Below are positions 16,401 through 28,122 of a DNA stretch of 64,000 nt, piece after piece. The number at the start of each line of letters is the position of its first letter. Position 1 is the first letter of the stretch. The position numbers and the translations under genes were made by a program. Under the pieces are notes generated by a model. The model had not been told where the DNA came from and ran no database searches. It worked only from the letters and a program-made list of their open reading frames with translations. Source of the DNA: Epithemia pelagica (taxonomy: Eukaryota > Bacillariophyta > Bacillariophyceae > Surirellales > Surirellaceae); NCBI GenBank assembly GCA_946965045.2, contig OX337234.1, positions 620,001 to 684,000 of the forward strand, written 5' to 3'.

Positions 16401-16807
16401 CATGCAGGATAGCACACAAGAACTCTCTATGCGTAGGTTCCGTGTGGCAAGAGCAACCAACGAGTGCCGAAATGTATACTCCCATGTCTCTTTTATTGAA
16501 GTGGTCTCTTTACTCGGACCATGGCGCTGAGGGAGATAATGAATACGTAGGCTATCGTGCAATAGGACAACGTTTGAATCCACATAGCGTCTATATATAA
16601 TTTATTATGAGTCTTTCGGGTTTCTATCAAAGCGGCGGTATCCACCACTGGCATCATCTATCATTCGCAACGTAGCGCATTTCATTCATTCATCATTTTG
16701 TGAAACGTTTGTTTTTTGTTTGTTTGCACACACACATAGTCTATTTGTCGTTTTTGTTTGTTTGTTTGTTCATCGGTATAGCATCCCTGGCGTAGTAGTT
16801 CCCCGTC

Positions 16808-17749
16808 TTACGCCGAGACTCCCCCCGAAGAGAGAAGCACCATTCGGACGCGTGAAGCCAGGGTCGACAAGACTCCTAGCAACAAGACGGCCATGTGCCA
16901 GCCTCCACTCCAGCGGAGAAGAAACAGAGGAAGTTCGGGAATTCGTTTCCACGCCAAAGTTTTCATCGAGCCTTGTGCGAACACCTGTTGAATCACGGCG
17001 GCTTGGAGGAGCTTGGTCTTTTGTTGTTGGACAAGGGCTTTCACAGTAGCGCGAGCCGGCAAGGGTTGTTGTTTCCAGAGCATCCAACCCAGGACCACCG
17101 CCCATACCGAACGCTTGGAGGAACTGCTGGTGGATTCCAAAGACGAGGATTCTTGTTTGACAATCGCTTTCGGAGGCGTCGTGGCTGGTAGTGGCTCTGC
17201 CACGGATCGACGATCAAGCTTGGTAGGTTGCGCAGGTACAGACACGGCCGGTTCGCTTTCGTGGATTTGATGGTATCGCTTGTCCAGGAATTTCAAGTAT
17301 TCATCGACGCGTTGCGAAATTTCCTCGCTGGCTGCATCCACACTGGTAGCACTGTAGTGCGAATGGCCAGGAAACAGACCCTTCCACCAACGGCTGTTGG
17401 TACTACTGCTAATGGTGGCTTCCTCCTGTAAACTCAATCGTTGCACATATTCTTCCACATCGCCATTGCGATATTGCAATCGGGGATTGGTCGACTCCGA
17501 CGAACGGCGACTCCCGTAGGCGGTCGTGGCAATCGAGACCTTGGGCAAGGATATGGCTTGCAGAGCCATGGTAGTTGTTGGTAAGACGGCCAGGAGAACG
17601 GCCGTTAACACTACGATAGGAACGCTCCTCCTCATGGTCGAGATTCTCAATCGTTGTGATGATGTCAGTTGTGATAGCATTGCTTGATGTTCTTGTTGTT
17701 GTTGTTTTGGCGAAAGTGATGGTAAATGGTTTACTCTCAAGACAGTCAT
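16808..17749 (-). CDS. Hypothetical protein with signal peptide and C-terminal hydrophobic segments
   Basis: The minus-strand frame is open from 17839; likely starts are Met at 17749, 17680 or 17635. Taking 17635, the N-terminus MRRSVPIVVLTAVLLAVLP is a classic signal peptide, ending near TTTMALQA. Conserved-looking helices follow (VEEYVQRLSLQEEA, VDEYLKFLDKRYHQI), then a Pro/Ser-rich linker. The C-terminal third has hydrophobic segments (VWAVVLGWMLWKQ, HMAVLLLGVLSTLASRV). No family recognised. The signal peptide suggests ER, surface or plastid import, but no clear plastid ASAFAP-type motif is seen. Confidence 0.65.
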   Translation of the reverse strand: MTVLRVNHLPSLSPKQQQQEHQAMLSQLTSSQRLRISTMRRSVPIVVLTAVLLAVLPTTTMALQAISLPKVSIATTAYGSRRSSESTNPRLQYRNGDVEEYVQRLSLQEEATISSSTNSRWWKGLFPGHSHYSATSVDAASEEISQRVDEYLKFLDKRYHQIHESEPAVSVPAQPTKLDRRSVAEPLPATTPPKAIVKQESSSLESTSSSSKRSVWAVVLGWMLWKQQPLPARATVKALVQQQKTKLLQAAVIQQVFAQGSMKTLAWKRIPELPLFLLRWSGGWHMAVLLLGVLSTLASRVRMVLLSSGGVSA

Positions 17750-17839
17750 CTTATTGGTTGTGCAGAGACACTGGTTTTTTATGAAGCTTCTTCTTCCCTC
17801 TGACGGTTTTTGGTTCGCGCTCTCTGTGCATTTGTTCAT

Positions 17840-19755
17840 TGTGTTGCCAATAAGAGTCAGGTCGTTCCCAGAATTGTTTTGTCACGGACGGTTGAGCGAG
17901 GCATCGAACAAACCCCAGCTTTGTTCTTCTGATAGAAGTATGGGACATTAATGTCTATTACTGACTCGTATTCACTAGGTTGTCAGATCGCGATGGGAGA
18001 ATTACTAGGAAACGGTACTCAGAGTATAGCGTGGAAAGTACTAGACGACGAGTCGAGACTTGGGGGAAGTTTTCGAAGAGAGGCATCGGACACCCTCGTT
18101 TCTGTCAGGAACAGAAAATACTCAGCGATGACAATATATATATTAGGAACGAAATTTAATGTATCTGAATTACAAAACGCTTAGAATATTTTTGTTCCAA
18201 TCTTCCCCCGGCATGACGTCATGATGGTCATTGGCGCCAATTGTTCAAGCCAGCCGGCGCGAGTCGATGGCGTTCTTCTTCCCCGCGAAGCAATCCTTCT
18301 CGGGACAGATATGATGCAAGATTGATCAATTTATACGAGTGTCTCATTTGGTACCGATGGGAAATACAATGAGGTGCGTCAGCAACACGAGAAGGTGACG
18401 TCATAGACATTTGAAAAGGGTCGCTCTTCAATCTTCAGAATGCCGCTGTGCAATTGCAATTTGCAATGGTTCCCCCAATCGCAATGCGTGGCGATGGTGG
18501 CTCCGACCAAGAATGACGGAGAAAGAAGGTACCTGAGAACATCGATTTCAAAACAGGGAGATTCATGATGTTCATGTGCTCCATTCCTCCACAATGATCA
18601 GAGCAATCCAACCCGTCATGGCCATGGAGCCAGAACCGACGCAATAAGGTACTCACTGCAACCTTAGCACGGCGGGATCAACTCTCTTGTTCACATGCCG
18701 AAATACAACAGTGACAATCTTCAAAACTTGCAGTTTTCATTTGTGTGGCCACTTTATTGCGTTGTCGGTGTGGATTCGTTGTGACTTGGTAGCGATTTTG
18801 TCACGGTAAAGACGAGAAAAGATGTCACTACCATAGAAAAGGGGCGTCTCCTGTCTCCTGTCATGGGAAACGTTGTGTTCACATCCTTGCGAGGTATAGT
18901 GAACTATGATATAAGTTGCTGAAGGTTTCTAACCATTTCTCAGAAGCAATTTCATCTGCTGAGCACTGTTGCCAGGGTCGGTTCTCATGAATCTCTAGGA
19001 GTACAAGGTCGCATAGGTGGTGTCGTTCCCTTTCGCCTATTGCTGTCGTCGCTGGATAGGAGTAGCTTTTCGAATCCTTCCCGAATAGGGATAGACTCTA
19101 CGGTAGGGATGAGGCTCATTTTTCTCCCCCACCACCGTCGTCCGTCTGATCGTGACAAACGCGGAATCATAATGTTGCGCGCATCTATTCGTAGAGTGGA
19201 AGAAAAATACAAAGCCATTAGAATAGGAATAGTCGTTGATAGTCTAGTAGGTAGAGGTAGAGGGTGACCGGAAAAGATCTAGAGCACGCCGTTGGTAACA
19301 ATCATCTTGTGTGCTCCACCAAGAAAAGAAAGCGGATCCATCCTGATTCAAAGTGTCCCAGGGAATAGCACTGCGGTAGATAGAGTTATGTACAAAAAAG
19401 TGCTTCCCAGGGGTATGTGTAGTAGTAGTCTTGGAAGAGAGTGAGAAATGTTCTTTGTGCAAGTGTATCCATGTCTCTCTCCCTCTCCAGAAGCGTGTGA
19501 AATTCACACATGCCATCGGGTAGTAGTGTTGGCACAGGTGCAGGATCATCCTTGTTTTCTATACAAAGGTGAAACAAGGCCCATACCCCATGGCATTCCA
19601 TCGTGATGGTGCCGTCATCCCAGGCACAACCACGGGAGTGTCAATGTATATATATATACAAAAAGAGTTGTTTTCAAGCAAAGAAAGCAAAACAGAGCAA
19701 CAATACCTTTTCGAGCATCCCCACGCTATACAAAATGTCAGGTTCGATGCCTCTT
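17840..19755. other. Long non-coding stretch, 1.9 kb, nothing recognised
   Basis: Only short scattered ORFs. On the minus strand at about 19240-19600 two overlapping frames could hold a downstream exon of the poly-Ser gene: a CTTTGTATAG acceptor near 19560 and an open frame to about 19246. That exon cannot be tied to a conserved motif. Confidence 0.4.
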
Positions 19756-20631
19756 TCAGGCCATGGGCGCCGGTCGAATGTGTTGGGAGGCATTGAACAA
19801 GACATTGTGGGCAAAGCAAGACATTTCTTGTGGAATCCTCGTGGCCCATCCTTGCGTGGCACCAAACAAGATAAAGTGCATGCGTCGAAGACATTCGTGG
19901 ACTTGCTTGGTACTCAAAAAGTGCATGTGAATATGTCCATAATTGTTCAAGAGAGCCAGCTCCAACAAAAAGACAGAGGTCGACGAAGCAGATCCTCCGT
20001 CCGTGGTGGGGGTAGCAGGAGGATGCGTCACCAAACTGAGCAGACCCAAGGCCATTTCGTAGGCCAAACTCGCGTCTTCCAGCTTGTTTTCACTGCCCAT
20101 CGCGTGGCCTTGAATGTGCAAACAGAGACCGTAATTGTACAAAAGGACGGCCGATACCAAGTTGACATCGTACATGGCCAGATCGTGCAGATCCACGTTT
20201 TGAGAGGCTGCCGTAGGGACCAACTTCATGGCACAACGATACATGGAAAAGGGGCTAGGATCGTCCTTCATGTTGGGTGTACAGGAAGAAGAAGAAGAAG
20301 AAGAAGAAGAAGAAGAAGAAGAAGAAGAAGAAGAAGAAGAAGGGGATCCAAAAAACTCCAAGGACGGTTCGACTGCCACGACCACGCTTTGTGGCTCTTC
20401 CAGTGGCGAGACTGTTCCTTCGATCGTAGCATCGACATTCATCATTCGACAATCGCCTTCTTGACTACTACTGCTTGGTCCTTCCTCCAAGTCGCTGTCC
20501 GACTCAAAGTTGTGCTCCTTCTCCAACATTGCAATGCCTTCGTGCAACAGCCTGGCGGCCGACTTGTAGTTCATGGCGCCAATGAGAAAGGTTGCCTTTT
20601 CGTTGAGAAACAAGATCGATTCCACCACCAT
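19756..20631 (-). CDS. Poly-Ser protein with TPR-like helices, diatom family
   Basis: A 291-residue ORF starting MVVESILFLNEKATFLIGAM. The N-terminal helix pair (NYKSAARLLHEGIAMLEKE) and the C-terminal part (VLLYNYGLCLHIQG, LLELALLNNYGHIHMHF) resemble TPR-like repeats of a family I remember as common in diatoms. Between them lies a tract of about 20 Ser, encoded by (GAA)19 on the plus strand. The stop at 19756 may be intronic: a possible donor and a CTTTGTATAG acceptor lie downstream, so the C-terminus is uncertain. Function unknown. Confidence 0.65.
   Translation of the reverse strand: MVVESILFLNEKATFLIGAMNYKSAARLLHEGIAMLEKEHNFESDSDLEEGPSSSSQEGDCRMMNVDATIEGTVSPLEEPQSVVVAVEPSLEFFGSPSSSSSSSSSSSSSSSSSSSCTPNMKDDPSPFSMYRCAMKLVPTAASQNVDLHDLAMYDVNLVSAVLLYNYGLCLHIQGHAMGSENKLEDASLAYEMALGLLSLVTHPPATPTTDGGSASSTSVFLLELALLNNYGHIHMHFLSTKQVHECLRRMHFILFGATQGWATRIPQEMSCFAHNVLFNASQHIRPAPMA
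20285..20341. repeat. (GAA)19 microsatellite inside coding sequence
   Basis: An uninterrupted 57-base GAA run. On the minus strand it reads TCT and encodes serine. A pure trinucleotide tract of this length should be length-polymorphic while keeping frame. Confidence 0.95.
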
Positions 20632-22354
20632 GATGTTGTTCGTTGTTGTTGTCGTTCAAGAATATGTGCAAAACGGCAAAAGAATCTGTTTTGGAATGGG
20701 GTGACCCAATCACTGTGTTTATGAACTCGTCTTCTGAAACAAGAATATGATCTTTCTCTGAAACAGGTCACCGTTGAGATATCTCGAGCAGGAGGCTGGA
20801 TTGAGTTTTTTGGATTTTGTTGTGGTTGCCTTCGATCCGCCGACCAACAACCAGGTGCAACACGCTGCACCCTGCATCATTCGCTCGGCAACCACGGCAG
20901 ATAATGTGATGCAAAGAACGTCATACTACATCAGTAATACAAACCATACTGTTATGGTACCGGTTGAATTAGACGATGGAGTTTGGCCGAAGGTTCCGAA
21001 AGTATTTGTACACTTTTCGCACCTCTCCCATCCAATGGCATTGTACCCACGATAAGGAAATTTCCCGCTAGGATTTACTATGCTTCATTCCGAGACCGCC
21101 AACTCTTCGGATTAGGCTAGGGCGTGTTGCAAAAATTCAGTGGCGTGCACTGGGACGTACTTTATGGGAGGGCTGTATCACAATCTCTAGCGTACGTGGA
21201 ACGTAAAATCAATGAACCATAATCTCACGTATAGATCAAAAATTGCTGAGTTGTTAAAAAGGAAGCATTTTCTGGCGAGCTCGGAACTCGGAAAACGACG
21301 TGGCCTCATATACTACGTGGTCCAGGCTGGAATGACTTGCGCGTCGCGTGGCTGTGTCTACTACCTAGAATTCCGATAGAAAAATAAGAGAGAAGGTGTG
21401 AAACTATGCGACGTTGTTCTTCGATGATCGACGCTGGACTGATCCGCCTTTCAGAACAGCGTGGCTACAGTTTTTCCTCTTATTCGATTCAATGTTCGGG
21501 TTCCCGAGTGGCACTTAAAAGTTAATGTATCTTGTTTATTGCTTCATGTCCTATGAACCAGATTCTAAATCCCGTTCGGCGGCTTCCCAGCCCTGACAGC
21601 TAACAGCGAGAATCATGATCTACCTAGCTAGCTAGCTGTCTAGTGATCAACCGCATTTGCTTTAAATAGCATGAGCTCCGGAGGGCACACCGTACTTTGT
21701 ACTTAGAAAATAGGAGCTCTACTCCAATAAGAATGAATTCTGACTTAGAGAAGTAGCTTTTATCTATAGATTCTACTAAGCACAAGAGAAAAGTCATGAG
21801 TAGAAGCAATAGAAAGCGCAATTTATCGCGCCATGCGTCGGCAGATCGTAGACAACCTCCTAGAACCTAGAAGCCAAGGTAGACACTTTAACCTTTAACT
21901 GGACAAATTGACAATAGTCAAGATGCGCCAACGGAACATGGAATGATCAATCATTCTGTTAAGGAATAGGTGGCATATGGCATCGAACTTCCAGCGAACT
22001 TCCAATCCAAGAGTCGTACGTGGTTCTGCGTATCAGTGAGATTTTCATCTGACGACATCTGACAATCCATGACGCATCTTTGGAGCTACTCTTAGATTCA
22101 CAAGAATGAGACTGACGAGAGAATTACGACTGCAGGAAAAGCACCTCAAGGCTCAACTTTTCTGAATTGTTTATAGCAAGTACATCATCCGTTTCTGATT
22201 GATTCAATCGTATTTCTGATTCCGTAAGACTAATATGTGCTACTCGTATGTGCTATGCGGAATGTGTCGACGGTCGAAAATATGAGATCATCTTGTTCTA
22301 ACTCTATCTCGAGCCATGAGCCCTGATTGTGATTGCACTCGCCTAGGTCGTACC
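20632..22354. other. Non-coding stretch upstream of the second copia element
   Basis: About 1.7 kb. A 93-codon plus-strand ORF at 20774-21055 has no recognisable motif. CTAGCTAGCTAG-type sequence occurs at about 21625. Nothing else is supported. Confidence 0.4.
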
Positions 22355-22572
22355 TGTTGAAACCGATCAGTCTTTGTGCTGTACAGGCAACAAAGCTAAA
22401 GCAAATTTCGTTATAGATTACAAAGAGTGAGCACTAGATGTCTCCTTCATTCGGCGGATCTTATGACCGCTTAGGGCCACATCTTGCCACTCCTCCACGT
22501 CAGTAGGATTCTTCATTCTTTGGTCGCTCTTAGCTCTTGGTTCCTGGCTCTGCTCCTGGTTCTGCTCCAACA
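22355..22572 (-). repeat. 3' LTR of the minus-strand copia element, 218 bp
   Basis: On the minus strand it begins TGTTGGAGCAGAACC and ends GGTTTCAACA. Relative to the other copy it has T instead of C in the CAGTCTT(T/C)GTGC context. Confidence 0.93.
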
Positions 22573-25500
22573 CACTCCTTCCCGAAAAATGATGCTTATC
22601 GTTCTTTGGGATATTAAACAACAGATCCCGGAATTTATAGAAGAGTGATCCTTGTAATGGCTTCGTATGAAAGTCAGCTAACATGTCACCAGTCGGACAA
22701 TGTTCGATCTGAATTTCTTTTTTATCCACCCGGTCTTTGATAAAAAAAATACCGAATGTTGATATGTTTGGTACGCTTGCTACTTGAGGCCTTTCCATGT
22801 TTCTCCAGCAGCATCGCACTCATATTGTCTTGTAACAGTTTGGTTTCTTTGACCGCATATCCTTGGGCCAGCAAAAACTCCCGACACCACAACATATTGG
22901 GCATTGCATCATGCACCCCAATCAACTCACTTTCGGTCGACGAGCGTGCTACCAGTTTCTGTTTTGCGGACATGCTCATTGCGGCTCCTTCACCAAGACT
23001 CATCACCCCACCGGTATGACCTCTCATATTAGGGTGGACTGCGTATGATGCATCTACCCACCATCGAATAATCCCTGAGCCGTCGCATCGAAGCCGAAGT
23101 AATAGATCCGTGGTGCACTGCGGATACTTCATCACGCGAGAGAGTTTCCGCCAATCGTCTTCACTTGGTGACTGCACCCTTGTACTGAGGAAAGCAATGG
23201 CCACTCTTATATCCGGCCTGCCCCTTTGTGCCACGTACATTAACTGCATAGTCAAACTATGAAAGTAATCCGCGCGTTCCTTATCCAGCTTTGGACTGTC
23301 TTCATTGACATGGAACAGATGGCTGGCCGCGGGCGTTTGTGCACGTCCTTTGATCTCCCGTGGCATTTCTTCTATCATTCCGTGAATTGACGACCGCATG
23401 TCCACGATCAACTTCTCTGGTTCAGAGAAATCGAGGTACATGCCCAAATAATCGTGCCGCTTTCCTCGTGAGATGGAAATCTCACCCAGTTGCCCAAACG
23501 TTTCCTTGATTTGCTGGATCACGCCGTCAACCACACTTTACTTCTTGTGCGAGATCTTCAGGTCATCAATGTGCCATGTGATGGTGCACTGACTTCCCTC
23601 GATCATTCTATTCGCCACACAGGCATCATACGGATTGATTGTGTAACCCCAACTTTTGATCACCGCGGTCAGTTTCTCCCAGAACAACCTGGCAGCCCTT
23701 AATGTGCCATATAACGCACGTAACAATTCAACACATAGGACTGGTTCACCTCGTTCATATACAACAAATGGTCGGTAGCCTTCGTCAATCTCTAGCAACA
23801 AGGTCACCATCAAGCCAGTGATTCTCATGTACACCCCAGGATCCATGATTGCCTGCATGAATGCTCCTGGGATGTCAATTACCGCTACTTCGCGACACTC
23901 CATGGCATCCAAGATGGCCGTCATGAACACGGCCTCCGTGGCCACGGTGGGCGATGATGCATCTTCCTTGGCTATGGTTGCCCGTTGTTTCCGACCGTCG
24001 GCACAACCTCGGCCCTTGATCTTGCCGCAACGTTGACGTTTGAGAAACATTAGATAGCCTAATGCTTGTCGGATTTGTTCCTTGGTTAAATTGCTTTTCA
24101 TCGCGGCCTTCATCACTTCTCGATCATGGAGCTGTCGCACTTCTTTTTTGACTGCGGCTACGCCTGGCTCTCCGAACATTTTCACGCCCAGTTTCATCCC
24201 CATTTGTGGTGTCGATAAATCCTCGGCGACGGTAGAAGTCACGTAGATGTCATTGTTGTATCGATGCGCGTAGTTTCGTTCTCTGTTGGTGCGCAAGTTG
24301 TATCTTGGTTGATCTGGCACGTGGTCACCACCACCACCAGCACCAAAGTTTGGTTGTTGGACCTCATTGTCAAGTGCCTGTGGCTCGGGCTGAAAGTTCA
24401 CTCCTTCATTTGCCACTCCTTCATTTGCCACTCCTTCATTTGTCACTCCTTCATTTGCCATGTTGTCCTCGTCTGCGTCTTCTGCTTCGATCTCCTCCTC
24501 AAGTAGATTGTTATCAACGACTGCTTGATCGACGAAATCCTCTAACAATGCTTGTTCATGCTCCGCCTGCGCTGCCTCTTCCAATACATCATTCTCGTTC
24601 TCTTCCTCCTCTTCGTCATGACCATTAAGGTCCTCCATTTCCTCTTCCTGACCATTAAGGTCCTCCATCTCCTCCTCGGCTCCATTCCCTTCATCCTGTG
24701 CCAATCCATCATCCATCTCCTGTTCCACTCCATCATCCAATGCATCGGCGTAATCCTGCTCCAGCTGAGCTAGGTCACCGATTTCCTCATCCACCAATGC
24801 TTCGTCATAACGCAGATCTTCATCCTGATCTATGTCAGGCACATAGTCTTCATCTTCATCTATAGCATCATCATATTCAAGTGCTAAGATGCGGTTGTCC
24901 CGGTCGCCGAATGCTAAGCCCGGGAATGCCTCTTGCGCCAGTGCTAATTGTTCGACCCGTTTCGGTATACTCTCCGGCATTGGCACAACGGTTGCATGGT
25001 TGCGACTGATTACTCGCCCGGATAACAAATTCAAAAAGTAATACCCGCCTTGTTGATTACCCGTGGGTCTCAGGGCCAGTCCACCTTGTGTTCTCAGTGT
25101 CATTGAGTTATCGTGGGGCTTGTGTGTTTGCACGTACTGCCCGAACTCAAACTTGCAGTGACGGTGGAAATCCAACTGTTGTCCTGTGACAATCGTTTTA
25201 GGGCTCACATCAGCAGAGAGACCGCTTGCCGCTGGAAATGCATTCAGCCAAAACACAGCTGCCTTTGCCATTTCAATCACGAGTACCTTAGGGATCCGAT
25301 CAAACGGTAATGTGTTGTAGATGCAACGCATCCGATCCTTTATTGTTCGAATATAACGTTCGATCTCACCCACATGTTCTTCTCGTGATGACGGATTCAG
25401 CCTCATGCCGATTGCATGTAGACCCGTGTTGATCACATCATTGTCAAAAGCGCCATCACCCATCATTGTCCTTGGGCGTAGATTCCCACGTCGATAAATT

Positions 25501-27260
25501 CCCACAACGTGTTTGATTGCTTCGATTAAAGACTTGGAAGTCAAGCTTTTCAACGCAGTGATGGTCCCAAAACGAATGTGTCGTGATACTGTCGCTAACA
25601 ACGGGACTCCGTTCACATGAAGGACGTCCATACTCATTGTTACGTCCCTGTATTGTTCAGGGACAGGGAAATCGACAAATGTGTTCTCATCCACACTAAC
25701 AGGTCGCTTTCTCACTGTCTTGCCCTTGAGGGTGCCAATATCTGGCCCGATGATTTTGGCCGCCAATAGCACATCCTTGCTGGTGTGCGGACAATTCGGA
25801 ATCATGTGCCGATCCAGGATGGTCGCTAATTGTCTGTCACTAGGCCGTCCGATTTTAATTTGCAGTGACCGTACTCCATATGCTCTATCTACATCATTGG
25901 TAGTATAACGTGCTTTATTAGATGCAATTGTCGTAACTAAACCAACAGTAGTGGCATTGTTGTGCTTGGGGTGCCATTCTGAATAATAGAGGCCTTCTTG
26001 GCTGGCACGGAAGGTGTCGATGTGTGTGCCCTTGTGTGATATGTGAAACTCATCGGATTGTGCATTGTAATTGATCTCGAACTGTTTTTTAAGTAAATGA
26101 AATGAGAGAATGTTGACCCACCCATTTGGATGGAACCAAACATCTCCGTAATCACGCACTGATGCTATTTGCGTGGTGCTTGTATGGCCTCCATGGCTGT
26201 GGATGTGCATGGTCGTGTCGGTGTCTTGTGGTGGTGTCTTGAGGATGGATGGATTACTGAATAGGTGGACCGTTGATTGGTTGTCCAATAGCACCCATGT
26301 TTTAGGAATGTGAGCCTGTGAAGGAGTAATAGAAAACGAATGTGAGGATAGTTCACTGTTGTCATTATTTGGCAAATTCAAACTCGAACCTTGTGTTTCG
26401 TCGTTGTTCTGTGTAGAGTCGTTGGATTCTCCATGTGTAGGGAAGGCTGTCCCTGTGTTCGGCTCATTCGGGTGTTGTTGTTGTTGTTGACCGCCACTTG
26501 ACATCTCTCCGCGCCCCATGCGAGCATCGATGATAGCTCTGGCATCGGCGAGTGATGTCAAGTGGCGGTCAACAACAACAACAACACCCTCATCAATCAG
26601 TTGTGCTTTCGCTCTAAACACCTCATAAAAACTCTGGACAGACTGTCCAGGGTGACGCTTGAGCGTATAAAAATCCGTTCTGATGCGGTCAAGGGCCATA
26701 CCTGTGTATACCCGACCGCTATCATAGGTAAAAGTAGTTGTCTTGATGAGTGACAGGAGTGCGATCCCATCTCTTGATGCTTGTATGGTTGGGAAGGTGG
26801 AAGTCGCCTTTAACTTGTCCTTTAGGAGCTCAGTGCACTGCCCTAGCAGAACACTGTACAGGGAGGAACGAAATCCGTCATACGCAATCTCTTTTTCTTG
26901 ATGTGCCTTGTTGTTGAATTCCCACTCCTTGGCTTCTATCAGGGTTGCAGTTGGTCCAGGTCTTGTTGGTGGTGTTGGTGGTGGCAGTTGGAGGCTTTCC
27001 ACGGCTTGTTGAAAATCACGATTGTATTTTGGCCACTTGGTTCCGATGTAACCCACCAATAACTCCACATTTTTCAAGTACTTCTTCGCCTGGGTATCTT
27101 GTGAGTAGTCAAACGTGCACCCTTTTAGGAGTGGCTCTTGTCCTTTGAATTTGGGACCATGCTGTCCTCTTCCTTGCCGACCACCACGTCCTCATCCTGA
27201 TCGACCTCGTCCTCGTCCACCTTGTTCACCCGATTGTACATTGTCCGGACGTCCACTCAT
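22418..27260 (-). pseudogene. Gag-Pol of the second copia element, interrupted
   Basis: The start is at 27260, one base after the stop of the extra ORF. Codon 23, in the RG-rich N-terminus, is TGA (27194-27192), probably from CGA. The frame then runs to a TAA at 23540-23538, right after HIDDLKISHKK, where the first element has Glu. RNase H continues (GHTGGVMSLGEGA) to a +1 shift in an eight-T run near 22742-22749. It ends inside the LTR. Integrase (MDVLHVNGVP, GDGAFDN, HVGEIERYIR), RT (IDIPGAFMQA, HIDD) and protease (LLDNQSTVHLFS) motifs survive. About 70 residues of Gag are replaced by an inverted copy of the poly-Gln segment. Confidence 0.93.
26471..26588. repeat. Perfect 35-bp inverted repeat in gag (template-switch scar)
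   Basis: 26471-26505 and 26554-26588 are exact reverse complements with a 48-base spacer. On the coding strand one arm encodes SGGQQQQQ, and the inverted arm encodes GVVVVVDRHLTS, just where the related element has about 70 Gag residues that are missing here. An inverted copy plus a loss at one point is the signature of a replication or reverse-transcription strand switch. Confidence 0.88.
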
Positions 27261-27261
27261 G

Positions 27262-27879
27262 TTAAAGAATGGTCAGGTTGTGTTCATTACGGCGAAATTC
27301 CTCGATCTTGTTGTTCTGGTGGTTTAGGACAGCAACTACCACAAAGTCGTTGGTAAACCGTGTTACCTCACCTTTTGCTCCGTAGATCTTGCCTTTGTGA
27401 CCCGACAAGTAGATGCCGGTCTTAATTCGCACCCGAGATCCGATTCCCAGTACCTTCACAATGGGTGGTGCCACTGCTTCAGCTTCTACTCCTTGTGGAC
27501 TTGTCGAGGTTTGTTCTTGTTCTTCCTCCACCACTTGTGGTTCCTGGTCCGGATTCGTTTGCTCTTCTTCTTGTTGTGCTTCTCGGTACACCCGTCCTAA
27601 TTCAGCCTCGTGACTGTTCTTTTGGCGTAACAACGCTTGTTGATAACGAGTTTCTTCGTTGTGTAAGGCTTGACGATACTCTTGTTCCAAATCGGCTTTA
27701 TCGGCCCAGTACTTTCGATCCAAAGCCTTCACAAGCTTCCCGTGTTCTTCAGCCAGTCGACTGGCGCGTCCTTCGGATAGAAGCTTCAACCGAATAAACT
27801 GCCCAATTAAACGTGACACTGGTGTACTGTTTTCTTCTGGGACTGCGTTGTGGACATCAGATTGTGCCGGGAAGTACAA
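27262..27879 (-). CDS. Extra 5' ORF of the second copia element
   Basis: 205 residues. The coiled-coil start VSRLIGQFIRLKLLSEGRAS and KALDRKYWADKADLEQEYRQ align with the extra ORF at 8697-9356. The C-terminal beta-rich tail (GIGSRVRIKTGIYLSG, GEVTRFTNDFVVVAVLN, NKIEEFRRNEHNLTIL) also aligns with conserved spacing. A Glu-rich linker lies between. It is intact although the downstream gag-pol is broken. Stop and gag start are arranged as TAACATG. Function unknown; it may bind RNA or Gag. Confidence 0.78.
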   Translation of the reverse strand: MYFPAQSDVHNAVPEENSTPVSRLIGQFIRLKLLSEGRASRLAEEHGKLVKALDRKYWADKADLEQEYRQALHNEETRYQQALLRQKNSHEAELGRVYREAQQEEEQTNPDQEPQVVEEEQEQTSTSPQGVEAEAVAPPIVKVLGIGSRVRIKTGIYLSGHKGKIYGAKGEVTRFTNDFVVVAVLNHQNNKIEEFRRNEHNLTIL

Positions 27880-27899
27880 TGTAAGCTCTTTGTAATCTA

Positions 27900-28117
27900 T
27901 GTTGAAACCGATCAGTCTTCGTGCTGTACAGGCAACAAAGCTAAAGCAAATTTCGTTATAGATTACAAAGAGTGAGCACTAGATGTCTCCTTCATTCGGC
28001 GGATCTTATGACCGCTTAGGGCCACATCTTGCCACTCCTCCACGTCAGTAGGATTCTTCATTCTTTGGTCGCTCTTAGCTCTTGGTTCCTGGCTCTGCTC
28101 CTGGTTCTGCTCCAACA
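27900..28117 (-). repeat. 5' LTR of the minus-strand copia element, 218 bp
   Basis: Matches 22355-22572 except for one base by eye; flanked by GTACC. Confidence 0.93.
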
Positions 28118-28122
28118 GTACC

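Larger units (their letters stand above)
22355..28117 (-). mobile_element. Ty1/copia LTR retrotransposon, CoDi-type, minus strand, defective
   Basis: 5,763 bp with 218-bp LTRs that differ at one base by eye, and a perfect 5-bp target duplication GTACC at 22350-22354 and 28118-28122. The protein organisation equals that of the element at 8416-14497, including the extra ORF, but sequence identity is only moderate. Gag-pol has two in-frame stops, one frameshift and an internal rearrangement, so this copy is not autonomous although the insertion is recent. Confidence 0.95.

Noticed and set aside
19603-20724. 373-codon plus-strand ORF containing a poly-Arg run
   Set aside because: Antisense of the poly-Ser gene; the Arg run is the (GAA)n microsatellite read in the AGA register.
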